Below are positions 53,441 to 62,921 of a stretch of 64,000 bases of DNA, piece by piece. The position numbers and the translations under genes are program-made. Every line of letters begins with the position of its first letter. Position 1 is the first letter of the stretch. Location: assembly GCA_003282835.1 (NCBI GenBank), contig QBYL01000001.1:62001-126000 (forward strand), in the 5' to 3' direction. The notes beneath the pieces are model-generated. The model was not told the DNA's origin, did not search any database, and worked only from the letters and a program-made list of their open reading frames with translations. Origin of the DNA: Pelagibacteraceae bacterium AG-325-J13. GTDB taxonomy: Bacteria; Pseudomonadota; Alphaproteobacteria; Pelagibacterales; Pelagibacteraceae.

Positions 53441-54607
53441 ATGAGCGCAATATTAAATACTTACAATAGAAAAAAAATTGCTTTTAAAAAAGGAAAAGGC
53501 ACTTTTTTGTATGCTACAAACGGCAAAAAATATCTTGATTTCGTTCAAGGAATTGCTGTGAATTGTTTAGGACATGCAAATAATTATTTGAATAAAGCTA
53601 TTTATCAGCAATCAAAAAAACTTTGGCATGTATCCAATGTTTTTACAATTCCTGAACAAGAAAAATTAGCAAAAAGATTAAAACAAAAAACGTTTGCTGA
53701 TTATATTTTTTTTCAAAATTCCGGCGCTGAAGCTACAGAAGCAGCTATAAAATTTGCTAGAAGATATTTTTATTCTAAAGGATTAACTAAAAAGAATAGA
53801 ATCTTATGTATTAAGAATAGTTTTCATGGAAGAACTTTAGCAACTATTTTTGCTAGCGGCAGTAAAAAAATGACTGAGGGTTTTTTTCCAAAAGTTGAAG
53901 GTTTTGATCATTTTAAATTTGGTGATCATAAGGATTTAGAAAATGCTATAACAAATAAAACTGCTGCAATAATGATAGAAACAATTATGGGTGAAGGGGG
54001 AATTAAAGTTGTTCCAGATTATTGTTTGAAGGGTTTAAGAAAACTTTGTAATAAAAAAAATATTCTTTTGATTTTAGATGAAGTTCAATGTGGAATAGGA
54101 AGAAGTGGAAAATTTATGGCTTACGAATATTCTGGAATTAAACCTGACATTGTTCCTATTGCAAAAGGAATTGGAGGAGGTTTCCCTATTGGAGCTGTAT
54201 TAGTAAATAAAAAAGTTGCATCAGCTATGAAACCCGGAACGCATGGCTCTACTTTTGGCGGAAACCCTTTAGCTATGAGCGCAGGAAATGCAGTATTGGA
54301 TTTAATGTTTAAAAAAGGATTTTTGAACGAAGTAAGAAAAAAAGGTTTTTATTTTCAAAAAGAATTAAAAAAAATTCAAAATAACTTTCCACATATCATT
54401 AAGGAAGTAAGAGGGAAAGGATTACTTATAGGATTAGTTTTACATAAAAATCAAACAAAATTTATTAATGATCTAATTGATAATAAATTACTAACTGTAA
54501 GAGCAGCAGAAAATGTTGTCAGACTTTTGCCGCCTTTGAATGTTAGTAAAAAAGAAATTAATCTAGCGTTAAAAATTATAACTAATGTGTGCAAAAGATA
54601 TAAATGA
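53441..54607 (+). CDS. argD: Acetylornithine aminotransferase
   Basis: A 388-residue class III PLP aminotransferase that makes acetylornithine for arginine synthesis. FFQNSGAEATEAAIKFAR, CIKNSFHGRTLAT and IPIAKGIGGGFPIGA (with the PLP lysine) are the ArgD motifs. It overlaps argF by 4 bases (ATGA) so the two arginine genes are coupled. The argD-argF pair next to gcrA occurs in rhizobia as well. Confidence 0.93.
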   Translation: MSAILNTYNRKKIAFKKGKGTFLYATNGKKYLDFVQGIAVNCLGHANNYLNKAIYQQSKKLWHVSNVFTIPEQEKLAKRLKQKTFADYIFFQNSGAEATEAAIKFARRYFYSKGLTKKNRILCIKNSFHGRTLATIFASGSKKMTEGFFPKVEGFDHFKFGDHKDLENAITNKTAAIMIETIMGEGGIKVVPDYCLKGLRKLCNKKNILLILDEVQCGIGRSGKFMAYEYSGIKPDIVPIAKGIGGGFPIGAVLVNKKVASAMKPGTHGSTFGGNPLAMSAGNAVLDLMFKKGFLNEVRKKGFYFQKELKKIQNNFPHIIKEVRGKGLLIGLVLHKNQTKFINDLIDNKLLTVRAAENVVRLLPPLNVSKKEINLALKIITNVCKRYK

Positions 54608-55530
54608 AAAATTTTATAGATATTTCTGATTTGTCTTCAAGAGATCTAAGATTTATAATTGATGAAGCAAAATCCAGAAAAGAAAAAAGAAAAAATTTGA
54701 ATAAGTCCTCACCTGATGATGATAAGCCGTTTTTTGGTAAGTCTATGGCTATGATTTTTGAAAAGCCATCTACAAGAACAAGAATGTCCTTTGATATCGC
54801 AATTAAACAACTTGGGGGATCAACTATAACTTTAAATCCTGATGGCATTCATTATGGAAAAGGTGATGAAACGTTAAAAGATACAGCAAAAGTATTAACC
54901 GAATATGTTGATATAGTTATGTTAAGAACAGCATCGCACAAAAATTTGCAAGAATTTGGAAAATATTTAAATATCCCAATTATAAATGGTCTTTCAGATC
55001 TAAGTCATCCATGTCAAGTTATGTCAGATATTTTAACTTTTGAAGAAATTAAAGGTTCAATAAAAAATAGTGTTATTTCATGGCTGGGTGATGGAAATAA
55101 TAATATGTCCAACTCTTTAATAGAAGCAGCTGGTAAATTTGGTTTCAAACTTAATATTGGTTGTCCAAAAAAGTATGCACCGAGCACAAAAATTTTAAAC
55201 TGGGCAAAAAAAAATAATGTAAATCTAACTATTACAAAAGACCCAAAGGAAGCTGTAAAAAACTCAGATTGTGTCATGACTGATAAATGGGTTTCTATGA
55301 ATGATAAAGTTAACAAGAAGATTAAGAAGAAAAACTTAAAAAACTATCAAGTCAATAAAAAATTAATGCAATTTGCAAAACCAAAAGCAATTTTTATGCA
55401 TTGTTTGCCTGTTGGTAGAGGTGAAGAAGTGACAGACGATGTAATTGATGGACCGCAGTCAGTTGTGTGGTTGCAAGCTTTAAATAGAGTGCATGCACAG
55501 AAAAGTATAATTAATTGGTGTTTAAATTAG
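54604..55530 (+). CDS. argF: Ornithine carbamoyltransferase
   Basis: A 308-residue enzyme making citrulline from ornithine and carbamoyl phosphate. The carbamoyl-phosphate motif STRTRMSFD, HPCQVMSD and the late ornithine motif HCLPVGRGEE are intact. A small charged insertion (KKIKKKNLKN) lies near residue 240. Its stop codon interlocks with that of the convergent cytochrome c gene at 55527-55530. Confidence 0.95.
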   Translation: MKNFIDISDLSSRDLRFIIDEAKSRKEKRKNLNKSSPDDDKPFFGKSMAMIFEKPSTRTRMSFDIAIKQLGGSTITLNPDGIHYGKGDETLKDTAKVLTEYVDIVMLRTASHKNLQEFGKYLNIPIINGLSDLSHPCQVMSDILTFEEIKGSIKNSVISWLGDGNNNMSNSLIEAAGKFGFKLNIGCPKKYAPSTKILNWAKKNNVNLTITKDPKEAVKNSDCVMTDKWVSMNDKVNKKIKKKNLKNYQVNKKLMQFAKPKAIFMHCLPVGRGEEVTDDVIDGPQSVVWLQALNRVHAQKSIINWCLN

Positions 55531-56069
55531 GGTAACGGTTTAGGGTTATTACTTTTAGAATTCATATATAAAATTACAGACGCTCTATCTTTTTCTTTTC
55601 TAAGACCAGCAAATGCCATTTTAGTTCCTTTTATATAAGCCTGTGGCTTTATTAAATAAGAATTCATTTCCTCAAAAGACCAATCTTTTCCATAAGCAAC
55701 CATTGCTTTTGAGTATTTATAATCATTTACAGATCCTGCTTGTCTACCTATTACACCCCATAAATTTGGTCCAATCATATTTTTTCCATCGCTCGCTATC
55801 ATATGACAAGCACTACATTTTTTAAAAACTTTTTGACCATGAGCCATATCTCCCATTGCCAGCAATTGAGCTATATCTACTTTTTCTAATTTATCTGTAT
55901 CTTCAATTTTTTTCTCTGATGTCGCGGTCTCTAGGCCATCAATTTTATATGCTGTTTGTTCTGGTTTTTTAACGTAAAATAGGAAATCTGTAAATTTGCC
56001 AATACCTATAATGATTAATGCAGTAAGCAGTATAGCTGCTATTATTTTATTTATTTCAAAACTGTCCAT
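55527..56069 (-). CDS. cycM: Membrane-anchored cytochrome c (CycM-like)
   Basis: A 180-residue class I cytochrome c. The membrane helix is at about 8-32 from the ATG at 56069 (MDSFEINKIIAAILLTALII), followed by a linker and the heme domain with CSACH at C85-C88-H89 and the axial methionine in GTKMAF. A longer start upstream to 56159 exists but would be an unlikely leader. The order cycM-kdsB-pheA with divergent cycM is conserved in rhizobia. It shuttles electrons between bc1 complex and oxidase. Confidence 0.86.
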   Translation of the reverse strand: MDSFEINKIIAAILLTALIIIGIGKFTDFLFYVKKPEQTAYKIDGLETATSEKKIEDTDKLEKVDIAQLLAMGDMAHGQKVFKKCSACHMIASDGKNMIGPNLWGVIGRQAGSVNDYKYSKAMVAYGKDWSFEEMNSYLIKPQAYIKGTKMAFAGLRKEKDRASVILYMNSKSNNPKPLP

Positions 56070-56161
56070 AATTTTGCTAAATACATTATGACATATAACA
56101 CGACTACATAAAAAAAACTTAAAATTACTATACACTATTTGCGTCTTTGAGACGCACAATT

Positions 56162-56905
56162 ATGAATAAAGTTGTTATAATTATACCTTCTAGACTTGAA
56201 GCCAGCAGGCTACCAAATAAGCCATTAAAACTAATTAACAATAAGGAGATGATTTTACATGTTTATGAAGCCGCTATGAACTCTAAATCCGGTGAAGTTT
56301 ATGTAGCTACACCAAATCAAAAAATAATTGAAATTGTAAAAAAAAATGGAGGTAATGCGGTAAAAACATCTACAAATCATGAAACTGGAACGGATAGAGT
56401 ATATGAAGTATTTAACAATATTTTAGGTAAGAAACCTGATATCATTTTAAATTTACAAGGCGACATGCCAAATATAGATCCACAAGCAATATCGAAATTA
56501 GTGAAATTTATGCAAAGCAACAAATGTGATATTGTTACACTAGCTAGTAATTTTAGGTCTGAAAAAGAGCTTGAAAATTCAAATATTGTAAAAGTAGAAG
56601 TTAATGGAGATTTATCTTCTAATAAATTTTTACAAGCACTGGATTTTTTTAGAGATAAAAAGGAGACCAAAAATAATTTATACCATCACGTTGGCATTTA
56701 TGCATATACTAGTGAAGCACTTATAAAATATGTAAAGCTTAAGAGGTCAAAACTTGAGATAGAAAGAAGATTAGAGCAACTTAGAGCATTAGAAAACAAC
56801 ATGTCTATTCATGTAGGTTTTATCAATACAAGTCCATTAAGTGTTGACACAGAAGAAGATCTAATTGAAGTTAAGAAATTAATAGAAAAAGATGAAAAAA
56901 ATTAA
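56162..56905 (+). CDS. kdsB: CMP-KDO synthetase
   Basis: A 247-residue enzyme activating KDO with CTP before its transfer to lipid A. IIIPSRLEASRLPNKPL is the CTP-binding start and NLQGDMPNIDP carries the metal-binding aspartate. Start chosen at ATG 56162; an in-frame TTG upstream at 56147 is unlikely. It overlaps pheA by 14 bases. Together with kdsD it shows an LPS of KDO type. Confidence 0.93.
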   Translation: MNKVVIIIPSRLEASRLPNKPLKLINNKEMILHVYEAAMNSKSGEVYVATPNQKIIEIVKKNGGNAVKTSTNHETGTDRVYEVFNNILGKKPDIILNLQGDMPNIDPQAISKLVKFMQSNKCDIVTLASNFRSEKELENSNIVKVEVNGDLSSNKFLQALDFFRDKKETKNNLYHHVGIYAYTSEALIKYVKLKRSKLEIERRLEQLRALENNMSIHVGFINTSPLSVDTEEDLIEVKKLIEKDEKN

Positions 56906-57734
56906 AATTGCAATTCAAGGTGAATTAGGAGCTTATTCGCATATAGCAGTCAATGAGTTATATAAAGATGCCGAGATAAAAACTTGTACAACTTTTGAAG
57001 AAACTTTTAGACAAGCGCACGAGGATGCAGATTATAAAATAATTATTCCTATAGAAAATTCATTAGCAGGTAGAGTTGCTGATATACATTATTTGTTACC
57101 AAAATATAAATTACAAATACATGGAGAATATTTCTTAAATGTTGAGCATAATTTACTTTGTAAGACCAGCGCTACCTTCGATGATATTAAATATGTAAGG
57201 AGTCACGCACAAGCTATAGGACAGTGTCAAAAAATTATTAACAAAAATAAATTTCAACCAATCGTTTCAGCTGACACAGCTGGATCTGCTAAAGAATTAG
57301 CCGAGGGAGGAGACAAATCAATAGCTGCGATAGCATCTGCGTTATCAGCTAAAATTTATAAATTAAAAATACTAGAAAAGAATATTGAGGATGAAAAAGG
57401 AAATGTAACTAGATTTTTAATTATGGGAAAAAATATTGAGCAACCTGAGTTTGTTAAAGATAAAAAATTTATTACTAGTTGTATATTCAGGGTTAAAAGC
57501 GAACCATCAGCACTTTATAAATGTTTAGGTGGCTTTGCTACCAATAGAGTTAATCTTACTAAATTAGAGAGCTTTTCTGTTAAAAATACATTTGATCAAG
57601 CTAATTTCTATCTTGATTTAGAAGGTCATTTGGAGGAAAGCCGAGTTAAAAATGCTATGGAAGAGTTAGGTTTCCACACTGTTACACTTGATATTTTAGG
57701 CGTTTATGAAGCTGCAAAATTTAGGCAAAAATAG
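56892..57734 (+). CDS. pheA: Prephenate dehydratase
   Basis: A 280-residue monofunctional enzyme making phenylpyruvate for phenylalanine. GELGAYSHIA starts the catalytic domain, NVTRFLIMGK holds the Thr-Arg-Phe triad, and an ACT domain follows (about 190-275) with LTKLESFS, the phenylalanine-binding ESRP-type turn in altered form. There is no chorismate mutase domain. It is followed by 58 bases and then the SRP RNA. Confidence 0.93.
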   Translation: MKKIKIAIQGELGAYSHIAVNELYKDAEIKTCTTFEETFRQAHEDADYKIIIPIENSLAGRVADIHYLLPKYKLQIHGEYFLNVEHNLLCKTSATFDDIKYVRSHAQAIGQCQKIINKNKFQPIVSADTAGSAKELAEGGDKSIAAIASALSAKIYKLKILEKNIEDEKGNVTRFLIMGKNIEQPEFVKDKKFITSCIFRVKSEPSALYKCLGGFATNRVNLTKLESFSVKNTFDQANFYLDLEGHLEESRVKNAMEELGFHTVTLDILGVYEAAKFRQK

Positions 57735-57756
57735 TCCACAAATTTTAAATCTAGTC

Positions 57757-57786
57757 TTGTAGTATTTAAATTGATCTTGATATACT
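57757..57786 (+). promoter_or_regulatory. Promoter of the SRP RNA gene
   Basis: TTGTAG at 57757-57762 and TATACT at 57781-57786 are separated by 18 bases. The expected start is 6-7 bases after the -10, right at the 5' end of the SRP RNA (57793). Both boxes resemble the sigma-70 consensus. Confidence 0.65.
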
Positions 57787-57792
57787 CCTATT

Positions 57793-57882
57793 GAGGTTGG
57801 CATCAGGTGGATGTTTCATAAACCCGGTCAGGTCTGAAAAGAAGCAGCCGTAGTGAAAACTATTCAGGTTGTTGCCTGCCTC
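57793..57882 (+). ncRNA. ffs: Signal recognition particle RNA (4.5S-like)
   Basis: About 90 bases: the 5' GAGG (57793-57796) pairs with the 3' CCTC (57879-57882). The conserved domain IV is GGTCAGGTC, loop, GAAGCAGCC (57827-57849). Here the tetraloop is GAAA closed by U-A (57835-57840), in place of the more common GGAA closed by C-G; it is still a GNRA loop. Its position directly before dnaX is conserved in alphaproteobacteria. It binds Ffh for membrane protein targeting. Confidence 0.9.
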
Positions 57883-57888
57883 TTATAA

Positions 57889-59577
57889 ATGGAAAAACAT
57901 AATAAAATATTAGCTTTAAAATATAGACCTCAAGAATTTAAGGACTTAATTGGTCAACAGGTAATGGTTCAAACTATTACTAACGCCATTAAGTTAAACA
58001 AAACTCCTAATGCGTATTTATTAACAGGTATAAGAGGGGTGGGTAAGACAACAACTGCTAGATTAATAGCTAAAGCATTAAATTGTGAAAAAAATTTGGA
58101 TAGTAAAATAAATTGTACTAGCTCTAAGTTTTGTCAAACTTGCCAAGAAATTGTTAGTTCAAACCATATAGATATTTTAGAGATCGATGCAGCGTCTAAA
58201 ACAGGAATAGATGATGTGCGGGAATTAATTGAAAATTCTAAATACAGCCCTTCAAGCGCAAAATATAAAATTTTTATAATTGATGAAGTTCATATGTTGT
58301 CTAAACAAGCTTTTAACGGTTTACTTAAAACTTTAGAGGAGCCACCGAAAAGTTTGAAATTTATTTTAGCCACTACAGAAGTTAGAAAAATACCTGTTAC
58401 CATATTATCTCGTTGTCAAAGATTTGATCTCAAGAGAGTAAGTGTAGAAAAAATATTTACTCTTTTATCAAAGATTTCCAAAATTGAAAATGGTAAGATC
58501 TCTGATGATGCTTTAACACTCATTGCTAGAACATCTGAAGGATCAGTAAGAGACGCTGTCTCTTTACTAGATCGAGCATTAGTATCTCAATCAGCTAACG
58601 ACGGAAAACTAATAGGTGAAAAAGATGTCAGGGAAATGTTGGGTTTGGCAGATCGTAGTAAAATTATAAATTTATTTGAAAAAATTTTAAATGGCAAAGA
58701 AAAAGAAACCCTTAATTTGTTAAGAGAAATGATTAATGACGGAATAGATGCAAAAAATTTTCTTAATGATATTTTAGAAATTTTATTTGTTTTAAGTAGG
58801 AGAATAAATTTGGGTCCAATAGAAAAAGATATGAATATTTCAGAAACAGATATTGAAATGATAGACCAAGTTTCTAAAGATATAGATATGCAAGATATCG
58901 GTCTATTTTGGCAATTTACTTTAAAAACTATTGAAGATTTAAGTTTAATAGGAAATGAAAATTTAGTTTTAGAAATGTATGTCATGCAATTAATTCACTT
59001 AAAGAGTATGGGCGAAACTAATGAAATTACTAATCATAAAAAAGAAATTGGTGATGTTTTTTCGAAAAAAAAGTTAACACAAAATGATACAGATAAAGAA
59101 AACCTAGATCTTGATTTGTCATCAAAAATTAAAGATCAGCTTAAAAACACCAATCAAATAAAGACTAACCCTAGCAAGAGACCAACTTCAGAATTAATAA
59201 AGGGCAAAATAGAAGTCTCAAGCTTTAAAGATTTAATTAATCTAGCTGATAAGGAAAAAGAACTTGAGTTGAAATATGATTTAGAAAGAAATGTCAAACT
59301 CGTAAGTTTTAATAAAGGTAAAATCGATATAAGTTTCAATGATAAATTGAATAAAAATTTTATAAAAAATCTTTCAGAAAAATTACTAGACTGGACTAAA
59401 GAGAGATGGGTAATATCTTTGAGTAAAAATGATAGTGCCAAGAGTTTGTACGAGCAAAATGAGGAATTGCATTTGAATAGATTGACTGAATTTAAAAAAG
59501 ACATTATTGCAAAAAAAATAGAAAAAGCTTTTCCGGATGCTAAAATCATAGATATTAAAGAGGAAAAAAATGACTGA
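57889..59577 (+). CDS. dnaX: DNA polymerase III subunits gamma and tau
   Basis: A 562-residue clamp-loader ATPase. Walker A GIRGVGKTT lies near residues 46-54; the zinc module is C-x-n-C-x2-C (NCTSSKFCQTCQEI); DEVHMLS is the Walker B region; ILSRCQRF is the sensor. Domain III ends near residue 370 and the tau C-terminus (about 440-560) follows. An A8G run at codons 393-395 could yield a short form. The start is 7 bases after the SRP RNA, so the mRNA probably contains it. It overlaps ebfC by 8 bases. Confidence 0.95.
   Translation: MEKHNKILALKYRPQEFKDLIGQQVMVQTITNAIKLNKTPNAYLLTGIRGVGKTTTARLIAKALNCEKNLDSKINCTSSKFCQTCQEIVSSNHIDILEIDAASKTGIDDVRELIENSKYSPSSAKYKIFIIDEVHMLSKQAFNGLLKTLEEPPKSLKFILATTEVRKIPVTILSRCQRFDLKRVSVEKIFTLLSKISKIENGKISDDALTLIARTSEGSVRDAVSLLDRALVSQSANDGKLIGEKDVREMLGLADRSKIINLFEKILNGKEKETLNLLREMINDGIDAKNFLNDILEILFVLSRRINLGPIEKDMNISETDIEMIDQVSKDIDMQDIGLFWQFTLKTIEDLSLIGNENLVLEMYVMQLIHLKSMGETNEITNHKKEIGDVFSKKKLTQNDTDKENLDLDLSSKIKDQLKNTNQIKTNPSKRPTSELIKGKIEVSSFKDLINLADKEKELELKYDLERNVKLVSFNKGKIDISFNDKLNKNFIKNLSEKLLDWTKERWVISLSKNDSAKSLYEQNEELHLNRLTEFKKDIIAKKIEKAFPDAKIIDIKEEKND
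59065..59087 (+). other. Possible programmed -1 frameshift site in dnaX
   Basis: Eight A then G (59065-59073) span codons AAA-AAA-AAG. Slipping by -1 gives GTT AAC ACA AAA TGA, so a stop occurs at 59085-59087 and a protein of about 399 residues results, lacking the tau end. This matches the gamma form of E. coli DnaX, where the slippery site is A-AAA-AAG. A run of A is common in AT-rich DNA, and the hairpin seen downstream (59111-59140) is farther away than usual. Confidence 0.4.
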
Positions 59578-59890
59578 TTTTTCAAACATGCTTTCAAAAG
59601 CTAAAGCTATGCAAGAAAAAATGAAAATTGCTCAAGAAAAGATAAAAAATATTGAGGCAGAAGGTGAAGCGGGTGGAAACTTAGTCAAAGTAACATTGTC
59701 TGGAGATTATGAAATTAAGTCAATAATTATAAGTGACTCAGCAAAGAAAGAAGATCAAGAAATCATAATTGATTTAATTAAAGCTGCCTATAATAATGCA
59801 AAAGAAAATCTCAAGAAAAAATCTACTGAGGAGCTTTCAAAGATAACTGGGGGATTGAATTTACCTTTAGATTTCAAATTACCATTTTAA
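59570..59890 (+). CDS. ebfC: YbaB/EbfC nucleoid-associated protein
   Basis: A 106-residue protein of the YbaB family. The N-terminal helix SNMLSKAKAMQEKMKIAQEK and the later GGNLVKVTLSGDYEIKSI are the family signature. It binds DNA as a dimer. The order dnaX-ebfC-recR is conserved across bacteria; here it overlaps dnaX by 8 bases and recR by one base. Confidence 0.94.
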   Translation: MTDFSNMLSKAKAMQEKMKIAQEKIKNIEAEGEAGGNLVKVTLSGDYEIKSIIISDSAKKEDQEIIIDLIKAAYNNAKENLKKKSTEELSKITGGLNLPLDFKLPF

Positions 59891-60495
59891 TGGATAATAA
59901 TATTCCTGAAATAAATGATTTGATACAACAATTTTCAAAACTACCCGGCTTAGGACCTAAATCGGCTAAAAGAATTATATTAAAATTAATTAACAACAAA
60001 GAAAAAATGGTAAAGCCTTTAGCAAAATCATTAGCACAAGTTTATAAAAAAGTTGTCAGATGCAATGATTGTGGAAATTTAAAGATTATTGATCAGATTT
60101 GTATATGTAGTTCTAATAACTCATATGACAAAATTTGTGTTGTTGAAAATTTAGCAGATATGTGGGTAATTGACTCTGCTAATATATTCAAAGGTCACTA
60201 TCATATTTTGGGTGGCACTTTAGGTTTAGACGGAAATTTCGAACAAAAAAATTTACTGATAGATTCTTTAGTAAAAAGAATTAAAAAAAATAATCTTAAG
60301 GAAGTCATTATTGCGACAAGCGCAACCGTTGAGGGACAGACCACCGCCCATTATATTGAAGACACGATCCAAAATGGCAGTATCAAGATTACTAAACTCG
60401 CCCAAGGATTACCAGTTGGTGGAGAAATAGAACAACTTGATGACGGAACTTTGATCTCTGCTTTTAAGAATAGAGTGCCAGTAACTAATAGTTAA
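59890..60495 (+). CDS. recR: Recombination protein RecR
   Basis: A 201-residue repair protein acting with RecFO. Helix-hairpin-helix [14 protein letters not shown] lies near residue 20, a zinc finger at 55-75, and a Toprim domain with [13 protein letters not shown] later. The zinc finger has C-x2-C (CNDCG) and then C-x-C (ICICSS), where most RecR proteins have C-x2-C in both pairs. Its stop interlocks with that of the convergent glcB gene. Confidence 0.94.
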   Translation: MDNNIPEINDLIQQFSKLPGLGPKSAKRIILKLINNKEKMVKPLAKSLAQVYKKVVRCNDCGNLKIIDQICICSSNNSYDKICVVENLADMWVIDSANIFKGHYHILGGTLGLDGNFEQKNLLIDSLVKRIKKNNLKEVIIATSATVEGQTTAHYIEDTIQNGSIKITKLAQGLPVGGEIEQLDDGTLISAFKNRVPVTNS

Positions 60496-62636
60496 TTTAA
60501 AGATTTTTTTTGCAACCTTTTTTCATGCAGTAAAGGTTCAGTGTAACCTGAAGGCTGTATTCTTCCTTTAAAAACTAAATCACAAGCAGCAGAGAAAGCA
60601 ATTGACTGTTCATAATTTTCAGACATTTTTTCATATTTGGGATCATTTTCATTTTGACTATCAACTATTTTAGCCATTTTTTTCATGATTTTTAAAACTT
60701 GATCTTTATTACAAATTCCATGATGCAGCCAATTAGCAATATGTTGAGACGAAATCCGCAAAGTTGCTCTGTCTTCCATTAACCCTACGTTGTTTATGTC
60801 AGGAACTTTTGAGCAACCTACACCTTGATCAACCCATCTTACTACATATCCTAAAATACTTTGAGCATTGTTTTCTAGCTCATGATTAATGTCATCTAAA
60901 GACCAATTAGGTCTGTCAGCTTTTGGTATTTCTAAAATGTTTTCAACTGTTGCATTATTTCTTGATTTTAAATTTTCCTGTTCTTTAAAAACATCTATCT
61001 TGTGATAATGGATTGAATGCAAAGTAGCAGCAGTGGGTGATGGAACCCACGCGCAATTAGCCCCTGATTTTGGATGTCCAATTTTTTGTTCCATCATGTC
61101 AGACATTTGATCAGGCATTGCCCACATTCCTTTACCTATTTGTGCTTTTTTAGAAAAACCACATCTTAATCCAATATCAACATTCCAATCTTCGTAGGTT
61201 TTTAACCAAGTTGATTTTTTCATTTCATTTTTAAAAATCATTGGCCCAACTTCAAAAGATGTATGCATTTCATCACCAGTTCTATCTAAGAAACCAGTAT
61301 TAATAAAAACTATTCTATTTTTAACTTGTCTTATACATTCTTTTAAATTCACAGTTGTTCTTCTTTCTTCATCCATAATCCCAACTTTAATTGAAAATTT
61401 TTTCATTCCTAAAACCTTTTCTACTTCTTCAAATAAAGTATTTGTAAAAGCAACTTCTTCAGGCCCGTGCATTTTTGGTTTTACAATATACACAGAATTA
61501 GTTCGTGAGTTCTTATTTGTTTTGAAATCATGTAAAGCACACATTGAAGATACAAAAGCATCCATAATACCCTCTGGAATTTCCGAGCCGTCTTTCAACT
61601 TGATTGATGGGTTAGTCATCAAGTGACCAACGTTTCTGTTAAGAAGCAAAGCTCTTCCATGCAAAACTACCTTACCTCCATTTTTTGATGTATAAATTTT
61701 ATCAGAATTTAATTTTCTTATGATTTGTTTACCATTTTTTTCTAATTTAGCTAAAAGATCACCTTTCATTAGACCTAGCCAATTTCTATAACATGTAATC
61801 TTATCTTCAGCATCTACTGCTGCAACCGAGTCCTCATTGTCTATAATTGTTGAAAGAGCAGATTCTAATAAAACATCTGCAATATTAGCTTTATCATTTT
61901 TTCCAATTAAACTATTTGCATTAATTAGAATATCAATATGCAAATTATTATTTTTAATTAATATTGACGTTGGATCTTCTTTATCACCGTTGAAACCAAT
62001 GAATTGATCTTCATTTTGAAGATTTATTTCTTTGTGATCTGCATGAAAAACTAATTTTTCTTTACTAATTACTAATTTAGTAACATTTTCCCAACTATTT
62101 TCTTTTAAAGGGACAATTTCATCTAGCAATTTTCGAACATAACTAATTACTTTTTTTCCTCTTTCTAAATTAAATTTTTTTCCTTTGTCTCCAGGAATCA
62201 CATCAGTGCCATATAAAGCATCATATAAACTACCCCATCTAGCGTTAGCTGCATTAAGTGCGTACCTTGCATTATCTACTGGCACCACAAGTTGTGGCCC
62301 TGCTATTACTGCGATTTCTTTGTCTACATTTGAAGTTTCAATTTTAAAATCTTCTTTCTCTTCAACTATATAAGAAATGGATTTTAAAAATTGAAAGTAT
62401 TTATCTTTATTAAAATCTTTCCCAGTATTTGTTTTATGCCAGTCATCAATTTTTTTTTGTATAATCTCTCTTTTCTCAATTAATGATTTATTTATGGGTG
62501 TTAATTTATGGACAACTTTTTCAAATCCATTCCAAAAAGTGTCTGCTTTCAAATTGGTGCCTGGTATAACTTCTTTGTTGATAAATTCAAACAGTCTTGA
62601 ATCTATTTTAAGTCCATTTTTCTCGATAATATTCAT
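60492..62636 (-). CDS. glcB: Malate synthase G
   Basis: A 714-residue enzyme condensing glyoxylate and acetyl-CoA to malate. [29 protein letters not shown] and [17 protein letters not shown] are strong GlcB motifs, and [13 protein letters not shown] holds the acetyl-CoA site arginine-rich loop. Length is normal. The ATG at 62636 is taken as start; an in-frame TTG at 62645 would have better spacing to the GGGG at 62651-62654. A tandem glycine riboswitch lies just upstream. Confidence 0.95.
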   Translation of the reverse strand: MNIIEKNGLKIDSRLFEFINKEVIPGTNLKADTFWNGFEKVVHKLTPINKSLIEKREIIQKKIDDWHKTNTGKDFNKDKYFQFLKSISYIVEEKEDFKIETSNVDKEIAVIAGPQLVVPVDNARYALNAANARWGSLYDALYGTDVIPGDKGKKFNLERGKKVISYVRKLLDEIVPLKENSWENVTKLVISKEKLVFHADHKEINLQNEDQFIGFNGDKEDPTSILIKNNNLHIDILINANSLIGKNDKANIADVLLESALSTIIDNEDSVAAVDAEDKITCYRNWLGLMKGDLLAKLEKNGKQIIRKLNSDKIYTSKNGGKVVLHGRALLLNRNVGHLMTNPSIKLKDGSEIPEGIMDAFVSSMCALHDFKTNKNSRTNSVYIVKPKMHGPEEVAFTNTLFEEVEKVLGMKKFSIKVGIMDEERRTTVNLKECIRQVKNRIVFINTGFLDRTGDEMHTSFEVGPMIFKNEMKKSTWLKTYEDWNVDIGLRCGFSKKAQIGKGMWAMPDQMSDMMEQKIGHPKSGANCAWVPSPTAATLHSIHYHKIDVFKEQENLKSRNNATVENILEIPKADRPNWSLDDINHELENNAQSILGYVVRWVDQGVGCSKVPDINNVGLMEDRATLRISSQHIANWLHHGICNKDQVLKIMKKMAKIVDSQNENDPKYEKMSENYEQSIAFSAACDLVFKGRIQPSGYTEPLLHEKRLQKKSLN

Positions 62637-62645
62637 ACGTACCAA

Positions 62646-62790
62646 TCTTACCCCATCTGTATTGGTACCTGAGAGATTTACTCCTTCGGTGAGATTTTAT
62701 CTCTTTCCAGAATTTTTTTTTTCGGTCCTTTTGCCTGAGAGTTTCCGGGGTGGTTGCTCCTTCGGCGCTATAATTAAATAGTCTCTCCCG
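62646..62790 (-). promoter_or_regulatory. Tandem glycine riboswitch controlling malate synthase
   Basis: On the minus strand, aptamer I (62790 down to 62723) contains GCCGAAGGAGCAA and CTCTCAGGCAAAAGGACCG. Aptamer II (62710 down to 62657) contains CACCGAAGGAGTAA and TCTCTCAGGTACCAATACAG; both are the conserved gcvT-type cores. An 8-bp inverted repeat GTACCAAT/ATTGGTAC (62668-62661 with 62646-62639) joins the end of aptamer II to the start codon region, and could block translation without glycine. A glycine-activated riboswitch on malate synthase has been published for SAR11. Confidence 0.93.
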
Positions 62791-62824
62791 TAATTACGTT
62801 TATACTGAACTATGAGCAATTTAA

Positions 62825-62830
62825 TGTCAA
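62825..62830 (-). promoter_or_regulatory. Candidate -35 box of the glcB riboswitch transcript
   Basis: TTGACA on the minus strand; possible -10 boxes (CAGTAT or TATAAA) lie 17-20 bases downstream near 62802-62810, about 12 bases before aptamer I. The remaining 62831-62921 bases hold plus-strand TTGACA and TTGACT seven bases apart, probably for accA. Confidence 0.45.
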
Positions 62831-62921
62831 TCTATAATAATGGACATGGTCTATTTCCTTATTGACAATTTATTGACTTAATTTAATTCTATTTCTAGTA
62901 GAAATATATATATATTTTATA

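Noticed and set aside
62494-62781. Plus-strand frame over the glcB start and riboswitch
   Set aside because: It reads across the antisense of malate synthase and the glycine aptamers, both strongly supported.
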